Assembly: GCF_020509005.1 (NCBI RefSeq)
Contig: NC_063024.1
Span: 558,001 to 622,000 of the forward strand
DNA length: 64,000 bases
Source of the DNA: Fulvia fulva
Taxonomy: Eukaryota > Ascomycota > Dothideomycetes > Mycosphaerellales > Mycosphaerellaceae
Direction of reading: 5' to 3'
In this document: piece after piece, positions 34,167 to 45,690 of the stretch
Position numbering within the stretch: position 1 is the stretch's first letter
How the letters are laid out: the number at the start of each line of letters is the position of its first letter
Translations under genes and position numbers: made by a program
The notes under the pieces: generated by a model
The model's input: only the letters and a program-made list of their open reading frames with translations
The model's database searches: none
What the model was told of the DNA's origin: nothing

Positions 34167-34586
34167 GATGTAGTTGTTGGTATAGTAGTCAGTGGAGGGG
34201 CCTGATGCAGTCGATTGTGTGTTGCTTGGATGCTTGATGTGGGTATCGCAGTTGGTGGTAATGGCGGTTGTGCTGGAGATGATTCATGTCGAATATGCAG
34301 GACGCGAAGGCTTCTTATCACGTCTACGACGGACAATGGATATTCCCGCGGACTTCTCATGTTTGGTTGTGTTTGGCGTAGTGTTCCTGCGCCGCATGTT
34401 ACAATTCTCCTGATGTTGGCTCAGCTCGGGTCCGAATCGAATTGTAGACCCGAGGGTCCACGAAGGATCCTAGTTGATCGACACTGCTAGAAGTCCAACG
34501 TTAGAGCACTACAGCAGAAGTATGGTCTGCCCAGTGAACGCTTGTACAAGGGAACAAAAGGCTTCGCTCTTATACCATTAGCAGAA
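34167..34586. other. Intergenic with inverted repeat
   Basis: A 420-bp spacer between the FAD monooxygenase start and the AzgA 3' end. It carries CTCGGGTC (about 34425) and GACCCGAG (about 34447) as perfect 8-bp arms around a 14-nt loop. It could be a transcription-factor palindrome or a hairpin. Confidence 0.5.
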
Positions 34587-36441
34587 CTATTGCAACTTTG
34601 TGAAACCGCTCCCGTCCAATGCCACCTCCGCGGCACTGTTTCGCCTCTCTCGCTCAACGCTGCTACCGCTGCTGCGATCATGCTGCACTTCATTCAGCTC
34701 ATGTGCAGCGACCTTGCGATCTGATGTGGATTTCCTGCTTTCCTGAACAGCAATGGCCTCTTCATGATGCCAAAAGTCCTTCTTACCGCGAGCTGCGCGT
34801 TTGAGCCAGCCCGGGAGCACTCCGCCGGGCAGTCTGTATGTCCAGAACTCCTTGTCTTCGATGTTGTAAGGTCTGATGCGATCGCCGGAGATCTTCTCGA
34901 TGATCCAGACGGTGGTGTTGATCACAATGTATGAGACGATACCACCGATGAGACCATATGCGATACTGTAGGTGAAAGGCATCAAGGCGATCGTGAGGAA
35001 TGCTGGAATGGCGTCGCCGATGTACTTCCAGTTGATGTCAGTAGCTGCTTTCGCCATCAAAGCTCCCACAATAATGAGCGTTGCACCAGTGGCCCATGGT
35101 GGGATAGATGCGAAAATTGGCGCGAAGAAGACGCTGATGAAGAAGCAGAGACCAGTGACCATGCCGGCAATACCAGTCTTGCCGCCTTCCGAAATGCCTG
35201 CTCCAGACTCGATGAAGGCTGTGACCGGGGGATTACCGAACAGAGAGCTGATTGAGATGCCGAATGCATCGACCAGATAGGCAGTTGCAGACCCTTCGAA
35301 GTCTTGTGTCTCTTCGTCCACAAGGCCGCACATTCCTGCCATGGCGTAGAGACAGCCCGTACAGTCGAGGATATCAACGTACAAGAATGTGAAGAAGGCG
35401 ATCGCGAATTGACCTCCATGAGCTCCGACCGACCAGTCCTGCGCAACGAGCGTATTCCGTATCGGACGAAACGTTACAATCTGTTTGAAGAAGTCCCACT
35501 GCGAATCGCCGAGCTCGGTGTATGGAAAGTAGGTAACGGCAGTACCGCGAGGCCACGAGATAATAGCGACCAGCAAGATGCCCGCGATGATGGCACCTTT
35601 GAAGCGGAAGAGCATCAAGAAGACGGCCAGGAATCCGCCACAGAAGATACCGATCCACATGGTAGGATTCCGCATCTTCTCTCCCGACGGACAGGTACCT
35701 TCTTCTGTGAACGCTGACTGAACGCAACCAGCGAGCTCAAGTGGCGTCGACTGTGCTCCGGTTACCAGGCCAATACCAGCAGAGTACGTCAAGCCGATCA
35801 AGGTCAGATACAGGCCAATACCAACTCCAGTGGCCATCTTGAGAGATCGCGGAATCGCACGAGCGAGCCATTGTCTCATGCCGAGCACGGTCAAAGCAAC
35901 GAAAACAAGACCTTCGCCGAAGACAGCAGTGAGAGCAACGCGATATGGCACACCTCCGGATCCATGGTAGCCGACCACATTGTAGGCGAAATACGCATTG
36001 GTTCCCATGCCAGTGGCGATGCCGATAGGCATGTTGGCGAACAGGCCCATGCAGAACGAAGTGAGCGCGGAAATGGCAGCAGTCGCGGTGACCAGATCCC
36101 GATTGATGCCCTGCTTGCACAACAGGTATTCTTGGTTGGTCGCGCAGAGATCGGGACTGTCGGATGGGCAGATGCATGTGCCGCCTGTTTGAGAGACGAT
36201 GTTGGCGTTGACGGAGATGATGTATGCCATGGCGAAGAAGGTGGCTAAACCGGCGCGAAGTTCAGTGAAGAAATAGCTGCCTTTGCGTTCTTCCGGCTAT
36301 GAGAGCCATCAGCGTGGTGTCAATGCCATGAGTAGAAAGTAGTAGACTCACATGGCCAGAGCCTGCCAAACGGAAGTATCTGCCAACATAGCTGCGGGCG
36401 ATGGCAGCATTCGTATCATGGACCCAAGTCTTGAAAGCCAT
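34587..36441 (-). CDS. azgA: Purine (hypoxanthine/adenine/guanine) transporter, AzgA family
   Basis: Two exons, 36441-36352 and 36296-34587 (55-bp intron), 599 residues. Exon 2 opens with the family block RKGSYFFTELRAGLATFFAM and continues AYIISVNANIVSQTGGTC, then GMGTNAYFAYNVVG, SLFGNPPVTAFIESGAG and 10-12 membrane helices. AzgA-type NCS2 permeases import adenine, guanine and hypoxanthine with protons across the plasma membrane. The N-terminal exon (MAFKTWVHDTNAAIA) is typical for the family. The hydrophilic C-terminal tail is Ser-rich. Intact. Confidence 0.92.
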
Positions 36442-37818
36442 ATCAGCAGAAAGCAGGTACGCGACCTGACCGGATTGACGGTGTTGATGCTGTGTAGTGA
36501 ACAAGCGGGAGTGCGCGCAAACCTGATATATATGCAGACCTACCTTTCCACATGGACACAAGGTCCTGTTCTGGAGGTCGCACCGAAGACCCTTCAACAC
36601 TTCTCACTTCACATTGTGAGAGCAGATCTAGCCCTGCGAGTTTTCATGACTTTTCCCAGCTTACCCTGCTGAAATGGAGGGAGACGATTGGTGGTAGATT
36701 ACAAGGAAATGCTTGGCTTGTGGTGGTGAGCTTGGCAGCAGGACTTCATCGGATGAATGTTCGTCGTCAACGTCCGCCGTCTGACGCGGCGCAGTGCGAG
36801 AGATAAGACGCTGTGGAGTGTGAAGTGAGAGGAAGCTGGTGTGAAAGAAGAAGACAGCTTGGAACGTTTCGCGCCATCGAGAGACTTTGAAACGTTGCTG
36901 CAGCCTGCACGCGACAACGCGACACGTCTTGGCGGTGGCGTAAAGTCAACACGCGAAGGAGTCGCTTTGGTTGCGCCTATCTTTCGCAGACATCTCGCAC
37001 GTCGCCGGAGACTGCATGTACCCTTTGCCAAGAAGATGATAGGAAACTGTCGATGCTACATTCTTGCAATGTAAAGCTATGATGACCACGAACAGCATCT
37101 GAACCCGCCAGCCGCTCCAACATAAAGCCAACAGCACAATGATCCCGATGCTGATGACACCGGACGTGAACACAGCATAGGGCCCAAGGCGTGCCAGTCA
37201 GCGCCCTCATATCGGCCAGCCCCGATCGTTGAGATCCTCATAGCTGAGATACCCGGGCAGAGGACCATCCACCGAACAACGTTGAGGATGGACGACTATG
37301 CCCGGCAAGAGCATCAACATCGAAGCCAGGATCACTCTTGGGCCCAGAATCTGCACTATCACCCCATCTGACTTCAGCATAGTATCTGGGGTAGGTCAGC
37401 CTTACGGACGCACGAAAGACTACCCCAACTTGGGTCTCCAACGACGAAGGCGTTCCACAGAGCGCAAGCGGGCCGGAAGATCGTTCCAGAGCTCGATGCT
37501 GACTTGCAGCAGCTCAAACGCTCGTAGATTGATTCGCAGGCACAGCAGCCGTCTGGCTTGACGTCCTTCGACCAGGGCTTCTCTTCCAGGGCAGTGGAAG
37601 TACTCAAGCGCTGACGAGCTGGCCACGGAACGACTTTGAACGTCCTTAATCGCTCTTTCTATCGTTAGATCCTGAGAACATCGTCGAGCATTACGCGCAT
37701 TCTAGGATATGCCTGGAACTCCATCACTACACTGCACTCCACATTCGTGCTGGAGAGGCAATGAGGTTGGCATGAGCCAGGTGTGTCACAATTCGTACGC
37801 GCTAGAGCTCACGTTTGC
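36442..37818. other. 1.4-kb intergenic stretch
   Basis: Several short open frames on both strands between 36700 and 37620 lack recognisable motifs or a consistent frame. I cannot support a gene. Confidence 0.4.
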
Positions 37819-38897
37819 TCATTCAATATACTCCGCCCTCACCGCGACAGCTCTATACCGCACCTTCCCATCCTCAAGTCTCGCAAACGCTTCGCTGAGA
37901 CCCTCAGCCGTCATCTCGAACTCCTCGACCCAAGGCTTGATCCCATGTCTACTCGCAAAGTCTAGCATCTTGATATGGTTCTCCCGACTCGCCTCCGTCG
38001 AGGCTATGAGTTGATGGCCGGGGAGTATGAACGGCATGTAAGGGATTTCGAGAGACTGGTGCAAGTCAGCTATCGTGAAGAGGGAGTTGAGGTGGCAACA
38101 GAGGTGCTTACATCCTGTTGAATCGTCATAAGCACAATCGTCGCTCTCCTCGCTAGCAGTGGAAGCAGAGATTCCAGACTGGGAACAGCATTCGAGGTAA
38201 CAAGGAGCACATCGATCTCACCCGCGGGCGATGATGGAAGAGCAGAAAGATCCAGCACCTCATCAGCCCCCAACCTCTCCGCATCATCCCTCTTCCTCCC
38301 CTTCGACCCCGTCAAAGCCGTCACACCACACCCCATAGCCCTCGCAAACATCACCGCCAAATGCCCCAACCCTCACACTCCCACAATTCCCACTCTATCA
38401 CTCGGCTTCGTCCCCGCAGCATCAAGAGCCTCAAACACAGAAGCGCCCGCACACATCAACGGCGCCGCAAATTTACTCTCAATACTCTCGGGAATCAAAT
38501 ACGCAAACTCCGCATCAATAACATGCCAATCCCCAAACGCGCCCTGATCCTCATCACAGAACGCAAATCCACGCGCTGCAGCGCAGTACTGGCGGTAACC
38601 TTGGGTGCAGGTGGTGCAGTGGCTGCAAGATTGGCGGAGCCAGCCCCAGCCTACTCGATCGCCTGTTTTGAGATGTGTCACGGCTGGACCTGTGGCTGTG
38701 ATGGTTCCGACGCCTTCGTGGCCGAGGCAGATGCCTTTGTTCATTTGTTTGGCGTGGACGTCGGTGTAGCATATTCCGGAGTGGGTTGTTTTGATTAGGA
38801 TGTCGTTGTGGTTGAGGTTGCGGGTTGTGGATTTCTGTGTGAATTGTTTTGAGTTGTGGTTGTAGTGGAAGCTTGTGACTGTGTGTTCCTTTTCCAT
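37819..38897 (-). pseudogene. Zinc alcohol dehydrogenase (MDR), in-frame TGA
   Basis: Two exons, 38897-38112 and 38055-37819 (56-bp intron, GTAAGC...CCAG), about 340 codons. Zinc ligands are present: HSGICYTDVH, GHEGVG, and the structural zinc set SCSHCTTC plus YRQYC. In the NAD(P)-binding Rossmann turn the frame reads RVGIVGV, then TGA (38373-38375), then GLGHLAVMFARAMG. The stop sits exactly at one glycine of the conserved GxGGxG loop, and both sides remain in the same frame. The protein would lose its coenzyme domain. No intron can remove the stop without deleting the loop, so I call it disrupted. Confidence 0.75.
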
Positions 38898-39611
38898 CGT
38901 TATGGCTGCCTGTTCATAGCAAAGTTATGGTGGAAAGATGTGGTAAGCAGTTTCGGGGGATGTTAGCTGATTGATTGAAGATGAAGTTACGAGATGACGT
39001 GGAGGAGCTTTCGAATGAAGATTTCGAATGAAGCTTTCGACGGTGTGCACGGTGCAGGGAAAGAGAGTAGAGGAATAATGTGACTTATGGGTCCAGTATG
39101 GCAGGCCAAATATTGGCTGAGATAGATGGTGCCCTGTGGTCTTCTTGGTAGTAAGAAGTGATGACGAAGACGGCGTGTGCTGATCCTTGGGTTCATCAAT
39201 CCATGTATTTGAGGTGCGAGCGGGCCAGCTTGGGTCACTGAAGATCACAAAGACGAGAGGTGGGCATTGTTTGATATCAATATGGTCGAGAGAAACGATG
39301 ATAATGTAGGTGTGTCTTAAGGCAGGGCTTTTGGAAGAAGTAGGAGAGTGTCGAGAGCGCACCTGGATGGCGTCGCACTGCGATCCGAGCTTGGCACATC
39401 TCTGGCAGAGTGTGCATTCGCGAAAGATGCAAGTTGAACAGTTTCTGGCGGGTATCATTCATATCAGGACATTCGAACTACTGCTTTTCAGTCGCTATAG
39501 ACCCCAGCGCCTCTACGCCGGGCGGAAGTACTTTCTGCTTCCTGGCCCATCCTCGCGAATCTGTTGTGCCCGTCACTAACGCCTCTTTTGCCATCCCACA
39601 TGCTTCAACAC
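38898..39611. other. Intergenic, doubtful small frame only
   Basis: A reverse frame at 38925-39458 begins with ATG and has a Cys-rich start (CSTCIFRECTLCQRC), but the rest is low-complexity and unlike a protein family. No gene is annotated. Confidence 0.4.
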
Positions 39612-40622
39612 TTAGTTGCCAGCAAGAGCGTAGGCGCGTCTGCGATCTCTCTCCTCGGCAATGCTGAGCTTGACACCCTTGCCCTTTGGAAGCGAGATCC
39701 ATGGCTTCTCACGGCCGATGACGAAGACGTTGGACTCACGAGTAGCGAACTCGTTGTCGATGGCGTCCTTGATGTGCACGATGTTGAAACCTCCGTCGTG
39801 GCGCTCACGGTGGGTGATGACACCGACACGACCCATGTTGCGACCACCGGTGGCCATGGCGATCACACCAGTGTCGAAGCGGATGAAGTCCTCAATCTTG
39901 CCTGGAAGGTGTGTTAGAAACGTCGTTCAAAGGGTCTCCGGAGGACATCCTTACCAGTCGAGAGGTTGATCTTGACGGTGTCGTTGACCCGGACGGCTGG
40001 GTCTGGGTATCGGATACTGTATCACACATGTTGTCTCAGCATATTTTTCTAACCAAATCTCTGGTCCAACGTCTGAAAGACATCGCAACCACGGCAAGTT
40101 TTCACTTACGTGCGCGCGTCATGCGTAACCAGGAATGGAATTCCACCCTTGCCGAGCTGAACTCGCTTGACCTTGCCCAGCTTGTACTCCGCCTCTTCGG
40201 TGGTGATGCGGTGGACGGTGAAACGGCCCTTGGTGTCGTAGACGAGGCGGAAGTTCTCGCCAGTCTTCTCGATGGAGATGACGTCCATGAAGCCGGCTGG
40301 GTAGGTGGGATCGGTGCGGACCTTGCCATCGACCTTGATCAGGCGCTGCATGACAATCGCCTTGGTCTCGCGGGTGTTGAGGGCGTACTTCAGACTGTGA
40401 AACAGAGCATAGGCGTCAGTATGTCATTATCCCCCATGGTCCATATCCTCCTTCACTGTCATATTCATACCGGTTGCGGATGAAGACGACCAATGGCATG
40501 CAGTCGCGCAACTTGTGCGGACCTGGCGAGGCCTTTGGTGCATAGGCACCGCTGAGCTTGTCAAGCAGCCAGTGTGATGGCGCTGACAGACGCTTTTGGT
40601 GCTTCTTCGGACCACGACCCAT
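39612..40622 (-). CDS. RPS4: 40S ribosomal protein eS4
   Basis: Four exons: 40622-40471, 40394-40110, 40016-39955 and 39901-39612 (introns of 76, 93 and 53 bp), 262 residues, the normal eS4 length. The start is [20 protein letters not shown]. Later blocks are [50 protein letters not shown] and [17 protein letters not shown]. It is part of the small ribosomal subunit. A housekeeping gene, intact, with intron-rich structure typical for fungal ribosomal protein genes. It anchors this segment as core genome. Confidence 0.97.
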
Positions 40623-41200
40623 CTTTGCTGTTGCTGGTGTTGTAAGGTTGTCGACGACACTGGAGAGCGGAAGGAGCGCACGAGACGTAAAACGAAGATG
40701 TGGAAGGCACAGAATTTAGCGAACTCTTGGCGGGTGTCGCTTCGGGATATTCCGACTGGATGAGATTGTCACGTGCGTAGCGGCCCAGACTCGCTGTCCT
40801 GCTTGCCACGAATGACGAACATGTTTACTGCTCCTTGCTCCCATCCTGATCTGGATCATTCTGCCTTGTACTGAGAGCCGCATTTCGACACATACGTTGA
40901 GGTTCTACCGTACAATCCACGGCTCACCAACGACAGGAACAAAGACGGTCCTCTTGCTGCCGCGACGGTTTTGCTGTATCCGATGTATTGGACCTGCTCG
41001 TTCACCTGCTCTCGCGCGTAACATCATGTCTCGGACTTCCGATCTCCAGACGCAGTCGTTCATAGCCACGAATATGTACAGCATACACGAGGGTTGTAGA
41101 ACACTAGCATAAACACCTAGTGCACTCGGCTTCCTCGATCGTCGCGTTGAACCGCGACGTTTTAAACAAAACAGTATACTAGGCAATAACGAAGCGCTTA
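40623..41200. other. Intergenic upstream of eS4
   Basis: A 578-bp stretch that holds the eS4 promoter and leads into repeat copy 2. The last 40 bp (from about 41160) are TA-rich and may be a gapped extension of the repeat. Confidence 0.5.
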
Positions 41201-41406
41201 ACTATAGTGTATTTAATATTACGAGACTCAGATTATCGATAGATCTATAACTTATTAGTTCTATATTTCTAGAAATTTGTATTCTCGTATCTAGCTATAC
41301 TACGAAGTTATAGTTAAGTTATCTTATTTTCTGAAATTTTTTAGAAAACTCGCGATTCAGCGGACCGGGAAAGCCGAGTGCACCAGGTGTTTATGCTAGC
41401 GTTCTA
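41201..41406 (+). repeat. Dispersed direct repeat, copy 2 (upstream of the NACHT gene)
   Basis: Same orientation and order as 4621-4812. Differences are confined to the AT-rich left part (for example CAG in this copy against CAA in copy 1, and small indels). The 60-bp right part is identical. A short AGCGCTTA match just left of both copies suggests the homology extends further with gaps. Confidence 0.9.
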
Positions 41407-41586
41407 CCCCACAATGTGGCTGCATGATGAGCTGTCGTGGCTGTCCACCTGGTTGCCTTGCGCAGTGCGCACCTGCACTGCCATCATTAGCTTGGATGGT
41501 ACAGTGCTTTAGCTTACTTCCGATAAGAAGCAGGAGTCCAGTCGACGCAGGTTGAAAACCTCGTTCTGTCCAGTGCTCAGGCAAGA

Positions 41587-44088
41587 ATGGCAGAGGTCAT
41601 TGCTGGAGTGGGCGTACTCGGCGCCGTATCGAGCGTCCTACAAATCGTTGACTTCACGTCTAAACTGGTCTCGCACGCGCGAGAGCTGTATTCTGCTGAC
41701 AACCACGCCTTGCGCGAGAACGTCGAGATCGAGGGACTTGCTCGCCAATACGAGCTTTTGACGGAACCTGCGACAGAGCTAGAGCGTGCGATACCCGACG
41801 CGAGTAAGCGTACCAGGGAGCAGCAGAATCTCGTCGAGACGGGCAGTCGATGCAGGCAAGAGGCCAAAGAGCTCCTGAATATACTACAAAATCTTGAAGT
41901 CGGTCGGGCTCTAGGTCGCTGGGCACGAATCAAAGAAGGCACCAAGCAGGCTGTACATTCCCTGCAAGCACGCAAGGATATCGAGGAGCGACGTAAACGG
42001 CTAAATGAGATCAGTGTGCAACTGTCGACTGCTATACTCCAGACAAGACCTACGCAGTACACAGCCATCCTCGACCATCTGCATTTCCCTGACATGCAGC
42101 TTCGTGATGACACAATTTCGGCCGCTTATCCAAATACTTATCGATGGGCACTGGAAGATGACAGCATGAAACTCAAGCCCTGGCTGCAAAATGAGGAAGG
42201 CATCTTTTGGATCACTGGAAAGCCTGGCGCAGGCAAGTCTACGCTGATGAGGTACATCATAAGCGCACGAAACACGCCGGTGCTGCTACAACAATGGGCT
42301 GGAAGCTCTGAGCTTGTCCTCGCGAGCTTTTACTTCTGGTATCTGGGGTCAGCGATGCAGAAAAGTATTGAAGGTCTTATGCGGAGCATCTTATACCAGC
42401 TTATCAAAGCTATGCCTCCAGTGGCTGGCAGGTGTGTCCAGAATATTTCTCGACATCGCAGCTGCCAAACAGGAATCTTTGGACTCGTGGGAAGCTTTTG
42501 CGAGCCATCAACGATGTGATCCGGATCGGTTCTAAAGATGGCGACGGCTTCCCCACCAAGAAGTTCTGCTTCTTCGTAGACGGCCTAGACGAATATGCTG
42601 GCAATCAGCTGGACATCATCAAGCTATTCGAAGGCCTTACTCGAGACAGTGGCGTCAAGCTCTGCTTGTCCAGCAGACCCTGGACTTCGTTTCGGAGAGC
42701 TTTCGAGGCTTGCTGTCCCTATATTCGATTGGAGGACATTACGAGAGGGGACATAATGACCTATGTGCACGGTCACATCCGTGAGGCGTATGGTGATAGT
42801 CGGCGGCTGCTTGGGCCACACGATGATGTTTCGATAGACCTGGACGAAGTGGATGCGCTGGTTGACGATATCGTCAGCAAAGCTGAAGGCGTCTTCGTCT
42901 GGGTATTCTTAGTGGTCGCTTATGTCGAGAGAGGTCTAGCGGAAGACGACCCACCAGCCATGCTTCGTCAACGCGTTGAGCACTTTCCTGGGGACTTGGA
43001 TCAGCTTTTCGATGAACTCATATTCGACAGAATCGAGCATGTCTATCTCAAACAAACGTGTCAAGCATTGCAGCTGGCAGTGTTCCATGCCGGAAACAGG
43101 AAGGGGCGCGATTATGGCATGCCCGACGGTCGGGGTATGGCTTGACTATTGGTTGATCTCACAGTCTGTGACCGGCTTGGAGAACGATACATCGGCTCAA
43201 AGTATCGCTCGCAGTCCCACGACTCGGGATTTGTCCAACATGGCGGCGCGGTTGGAGACGTTCCTCAGCTCCAGTACCAAGGACCTGTTGGTGCTACGAA
43301 GACCTCTTGACAACAGTCTGCCAGTGGATGTGGACTTTCTGCACCGGTCCGTGTATGACTTCCTGTGCACGAACCGAATGCAGCAGGTTCTGCTCGGAAA
43401 TACCCCAAAGGCATTCCACACTGGACGCATCATTCATCTCATGGATCAGGCGAAAATGATCCTGGCCGCCGGCGTTGTCGATTACGGCGAAAACAACGTG
43501 CGTGCTGTTGCACAAGCATCACTGGGACAGCCACACCTCGACCTAAACTCGTACTATGCAGCCAGCTTTGAACCAGCACTCATGGCACATGTCAGACAGG
43601 ATATACATGCTCCCGACAACACCAGGTATGTCGGAAAAGCTAGAGATGCGCCCGACGACAACAATCGAAATATGGATGCCTGCATCGCAAGCTTAATCGC
43701 TGGTGGCGCGTTCACCTTCGCAACCAAATACTACCACCTGAATCATCCTGATCATGTCTGGGCGCTGACGCCAAGCACATGCTTTGCCGCGGCTCTAGGT
43801 CTACATCCCACAATGCCTTACGGATTGCAACATGTCAACGTGGACTTTCTGAGAAGGTTCCGAGCGGGATTTCTTGGAACATGGGACGTTGAAGGATATA
43901 GAAACCCCATTGAGCATGACATGGAAAACATGTATAGGCACTGCGGGAATAACGTCATGCAGCATTTTTTCAACAAATGGGCCACAGAAGCTCATCGACA
44001 GGAACAAGACTACGACAGCAAGGTCCTGCCGGTGGTTTGGGAAATCGTCAAAACTTTTTCTGGACCCACCGAATCAATGGCTGGATAA
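41587..44088 (+). pseudogene. NACHT-type STAND (NLR-like) protein, frame-disrupted
   Basis: ATG at 41587 starts a helical fungal STAND N-terminal domain (MAEVIAGVGVLGAVSSVLQI). The NACHT NTPase follows with Walker A GKPGAGKST (residues about 211-219). At about 42430 the homologous continuation (CPEYFSTSQ) changes frame and includes Walker B FCFFVDGLDEY (about 42567-42597). Around 43100-43135 the frame returns to the first one (VWLDYWLISQSV), runs through LHRSVYDFLCTNRMQQV and ends at 44088. The gaps at both changes are a few bases, too short for introns. There is no WD40, ankyrin or TPR repeat array. Either the gene is a young pseudogene or the assembly has two indels. A third open frame to 44353 may be former C-terminal sequence. 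Confidence 0.75.
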
Positions 44089-44514
44089 GCACTTCTGCAC
44101 GCAGGCTATCGATGGCCCAGATGAGCACGTTCATGAGTACATGAGCGCGCGGCAGTGGCTGTTGCGCGAAATTCCACGTGGCTGGATACGAGAGGCCTGC
44201 CTTGTGTCAAATGAGGCTATCACGACTTCTGATGCACTGATCACATTAGGCGTGGTCAAGTCCCCTATGAGAGAGATCGCTTGGGAAAGCTGCGAAATTG
44301 CTACCGGCGGACTAGCAACGATGCTACCATCCCTGCCCTTTGAAGACGACTAAACGGAAGACAAGAGCGCAGGGAACTTGAAATGAAACGGAACAGTACA
44401 AGTCGAAGGACTACAGCGCGTATCCGGAGCTTACCTCTTGCGGCGGGTTGTTGTGTACCAGCTTCATAGGACTTTCGACGATAGTGTCTTGCTCCCTCCC
44501 GCAAGTCTTTGCAT
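44089..44514. other. Intergenic or degraded C-terminal part of the NACHT gene
   Basis: A forward frame stays open to 44353 (WLDKHFCTQAIDGPDEHVHE and on) and could be joined to the NACHT gene by another frameshift near 44040. No domain is recognised. Confidence 0.4.
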
Positions 44515-45075
44515 TCAGAAGTGCGGCCACAGCCCTCTGCTTCCGAACTCCACCACACCTCCATCCGGATCGCGGACATACACACTGTAGCCTCCCCTCT
44601 CCCACTCCATCCTGCCAATGACCTCAACCCCCTTCTCCTCAAAATACGCCTCCCAGGCCTCCGTATCCTCCCTCTTCTCCGTCCCAAAACAAAAGTGCAA
44701 GTTCAGCCTTTCATTCCCACTCAGTACCGCCTTCTCAACTTCTTTGGTCGGACCTGAGGCGGGGATACAGATAGGTTTCCCGCTTTTGTTGGCATTTGCA
44801 TTTGTCCTGGCTGATGCGAGGCCGTCGAAGGACTATGTATTGGTGGAAGACTTGATGAATCCTTCAGCGGGAGGGCGCCAGTCTTCAGTCGTCTCTCCCA
44901 TCTTGAAGAGCAGTAAGGTAGATGTTGGCCCGACGGGATATGATATGAGACGTTCCGTCTTGACATCTGGAACCAGGCCGATAAGATCACCGTAAAAGGC
45001 TTTAGATGCCGATAGAGATCGGACGTAGAGGCATGTTTCGAGGATTGTTGAAGGAATTGGTGGTCTGGGACACAT
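44515..45075 (-). CDS. VOC/glyoxalase-like protein (stop or small intron inside)
   Basis: The start at 45075 gives TILETCLYVRSLSASKAFYG, a typical first VOC half. The second half reads LHFCFGTEKRED, AWEAYFEEKGVEVIG and SVYVRDPDGGVVEFGSRGLW, the metal-binding VOC ending. Both halves are in the same frame, separated by TAG at 44833-44835. A 45-bp GTCTTC...GCCAG segment over the TAG would keep the frame if spliced, which would give about 170 residues, but its donor is weak. VOC proteins include glyoxalases, dioxygenases and resistance proteins; the substrate is unknown. Functional if spliced, disrupted otherwise. Confidence 0.6.
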
Positions 45076-45690
45076 CTTGGCTTCCTGAATAAGGCTTTTG
45101 CTTGGATAGGCGAGCGGTATTTTGCTGTGCTCGGCTCTGGGTGAACTGTGGTATGGGGTGTTGCACGAGGCGATATACTTCCTTTATACAGCTTTCTGGT
45201 CGGGAGGATTTGGGTGGCGAGTCCCGAATAGGAAGGAGGAATGTCCGAAATGCCGAGGATGAGTGAATGGGAGTAGGTGAATGGGGGTGTGCGTCGAGTC
45301 ACTACCGAAGACGTTGATCTGGTCTAAATCGGAGAGAGGCACTGCGAGTGGTGTGGAAGGTCAGACAAGTCTGAAGGACCTGGTGCGGTGGCCCGCGTCA
45401 TGCATCAGCGCTTCGAGCAAACCCAGCATAAACATTTTCGCTCGAACAGGCGAGAGTCTTAGTCGACAGCATGGTATGTATTCATTAATGAGGTTGACTA
45501 TAGCATGGCGCGCCCCACCAGCTTCACTTTAAGGTTTACACGTGCAAACGGCATCACATGCGCTGCCGTTTGACAAGGATACTCGGCGGCGCTAGCGTTT
45601 CAGAAACCTCACAAACACTCGCGCCCCTACTTCAAAAACTCTGCCGCCTTCTACACCACAACATCACCACCACCGACACCACCAACCAAG
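45076..45690. other. Divergent promoter region
   Basis: Between the VOC gene (minus) and the Arb2-domain gene (plus). No element recognised. Confidence 0.45.

Noticed and set aside
38925..39458. A 177-codon reverse frame with a Cys-rich start
   Set aside because: The cysteine spacing does not fit a Zn2Cys6 or other known finger, and the rest is low-complexity. No context supports it.
4621..41406. The 36.6-kb block between the two repeats as one giant mobile element (Starship-like)
   Set aside because: No tyrosine-recombinase captain gene is present, eS4 lies inside the block, and the repeats are near genes rather than at clear insertion borders.
42420..42440. An intron to explain the NACHT frame change
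   Set aside because: Conserved sequence continues to within a few bases on both sides, leaving no room for a spliceable intron.
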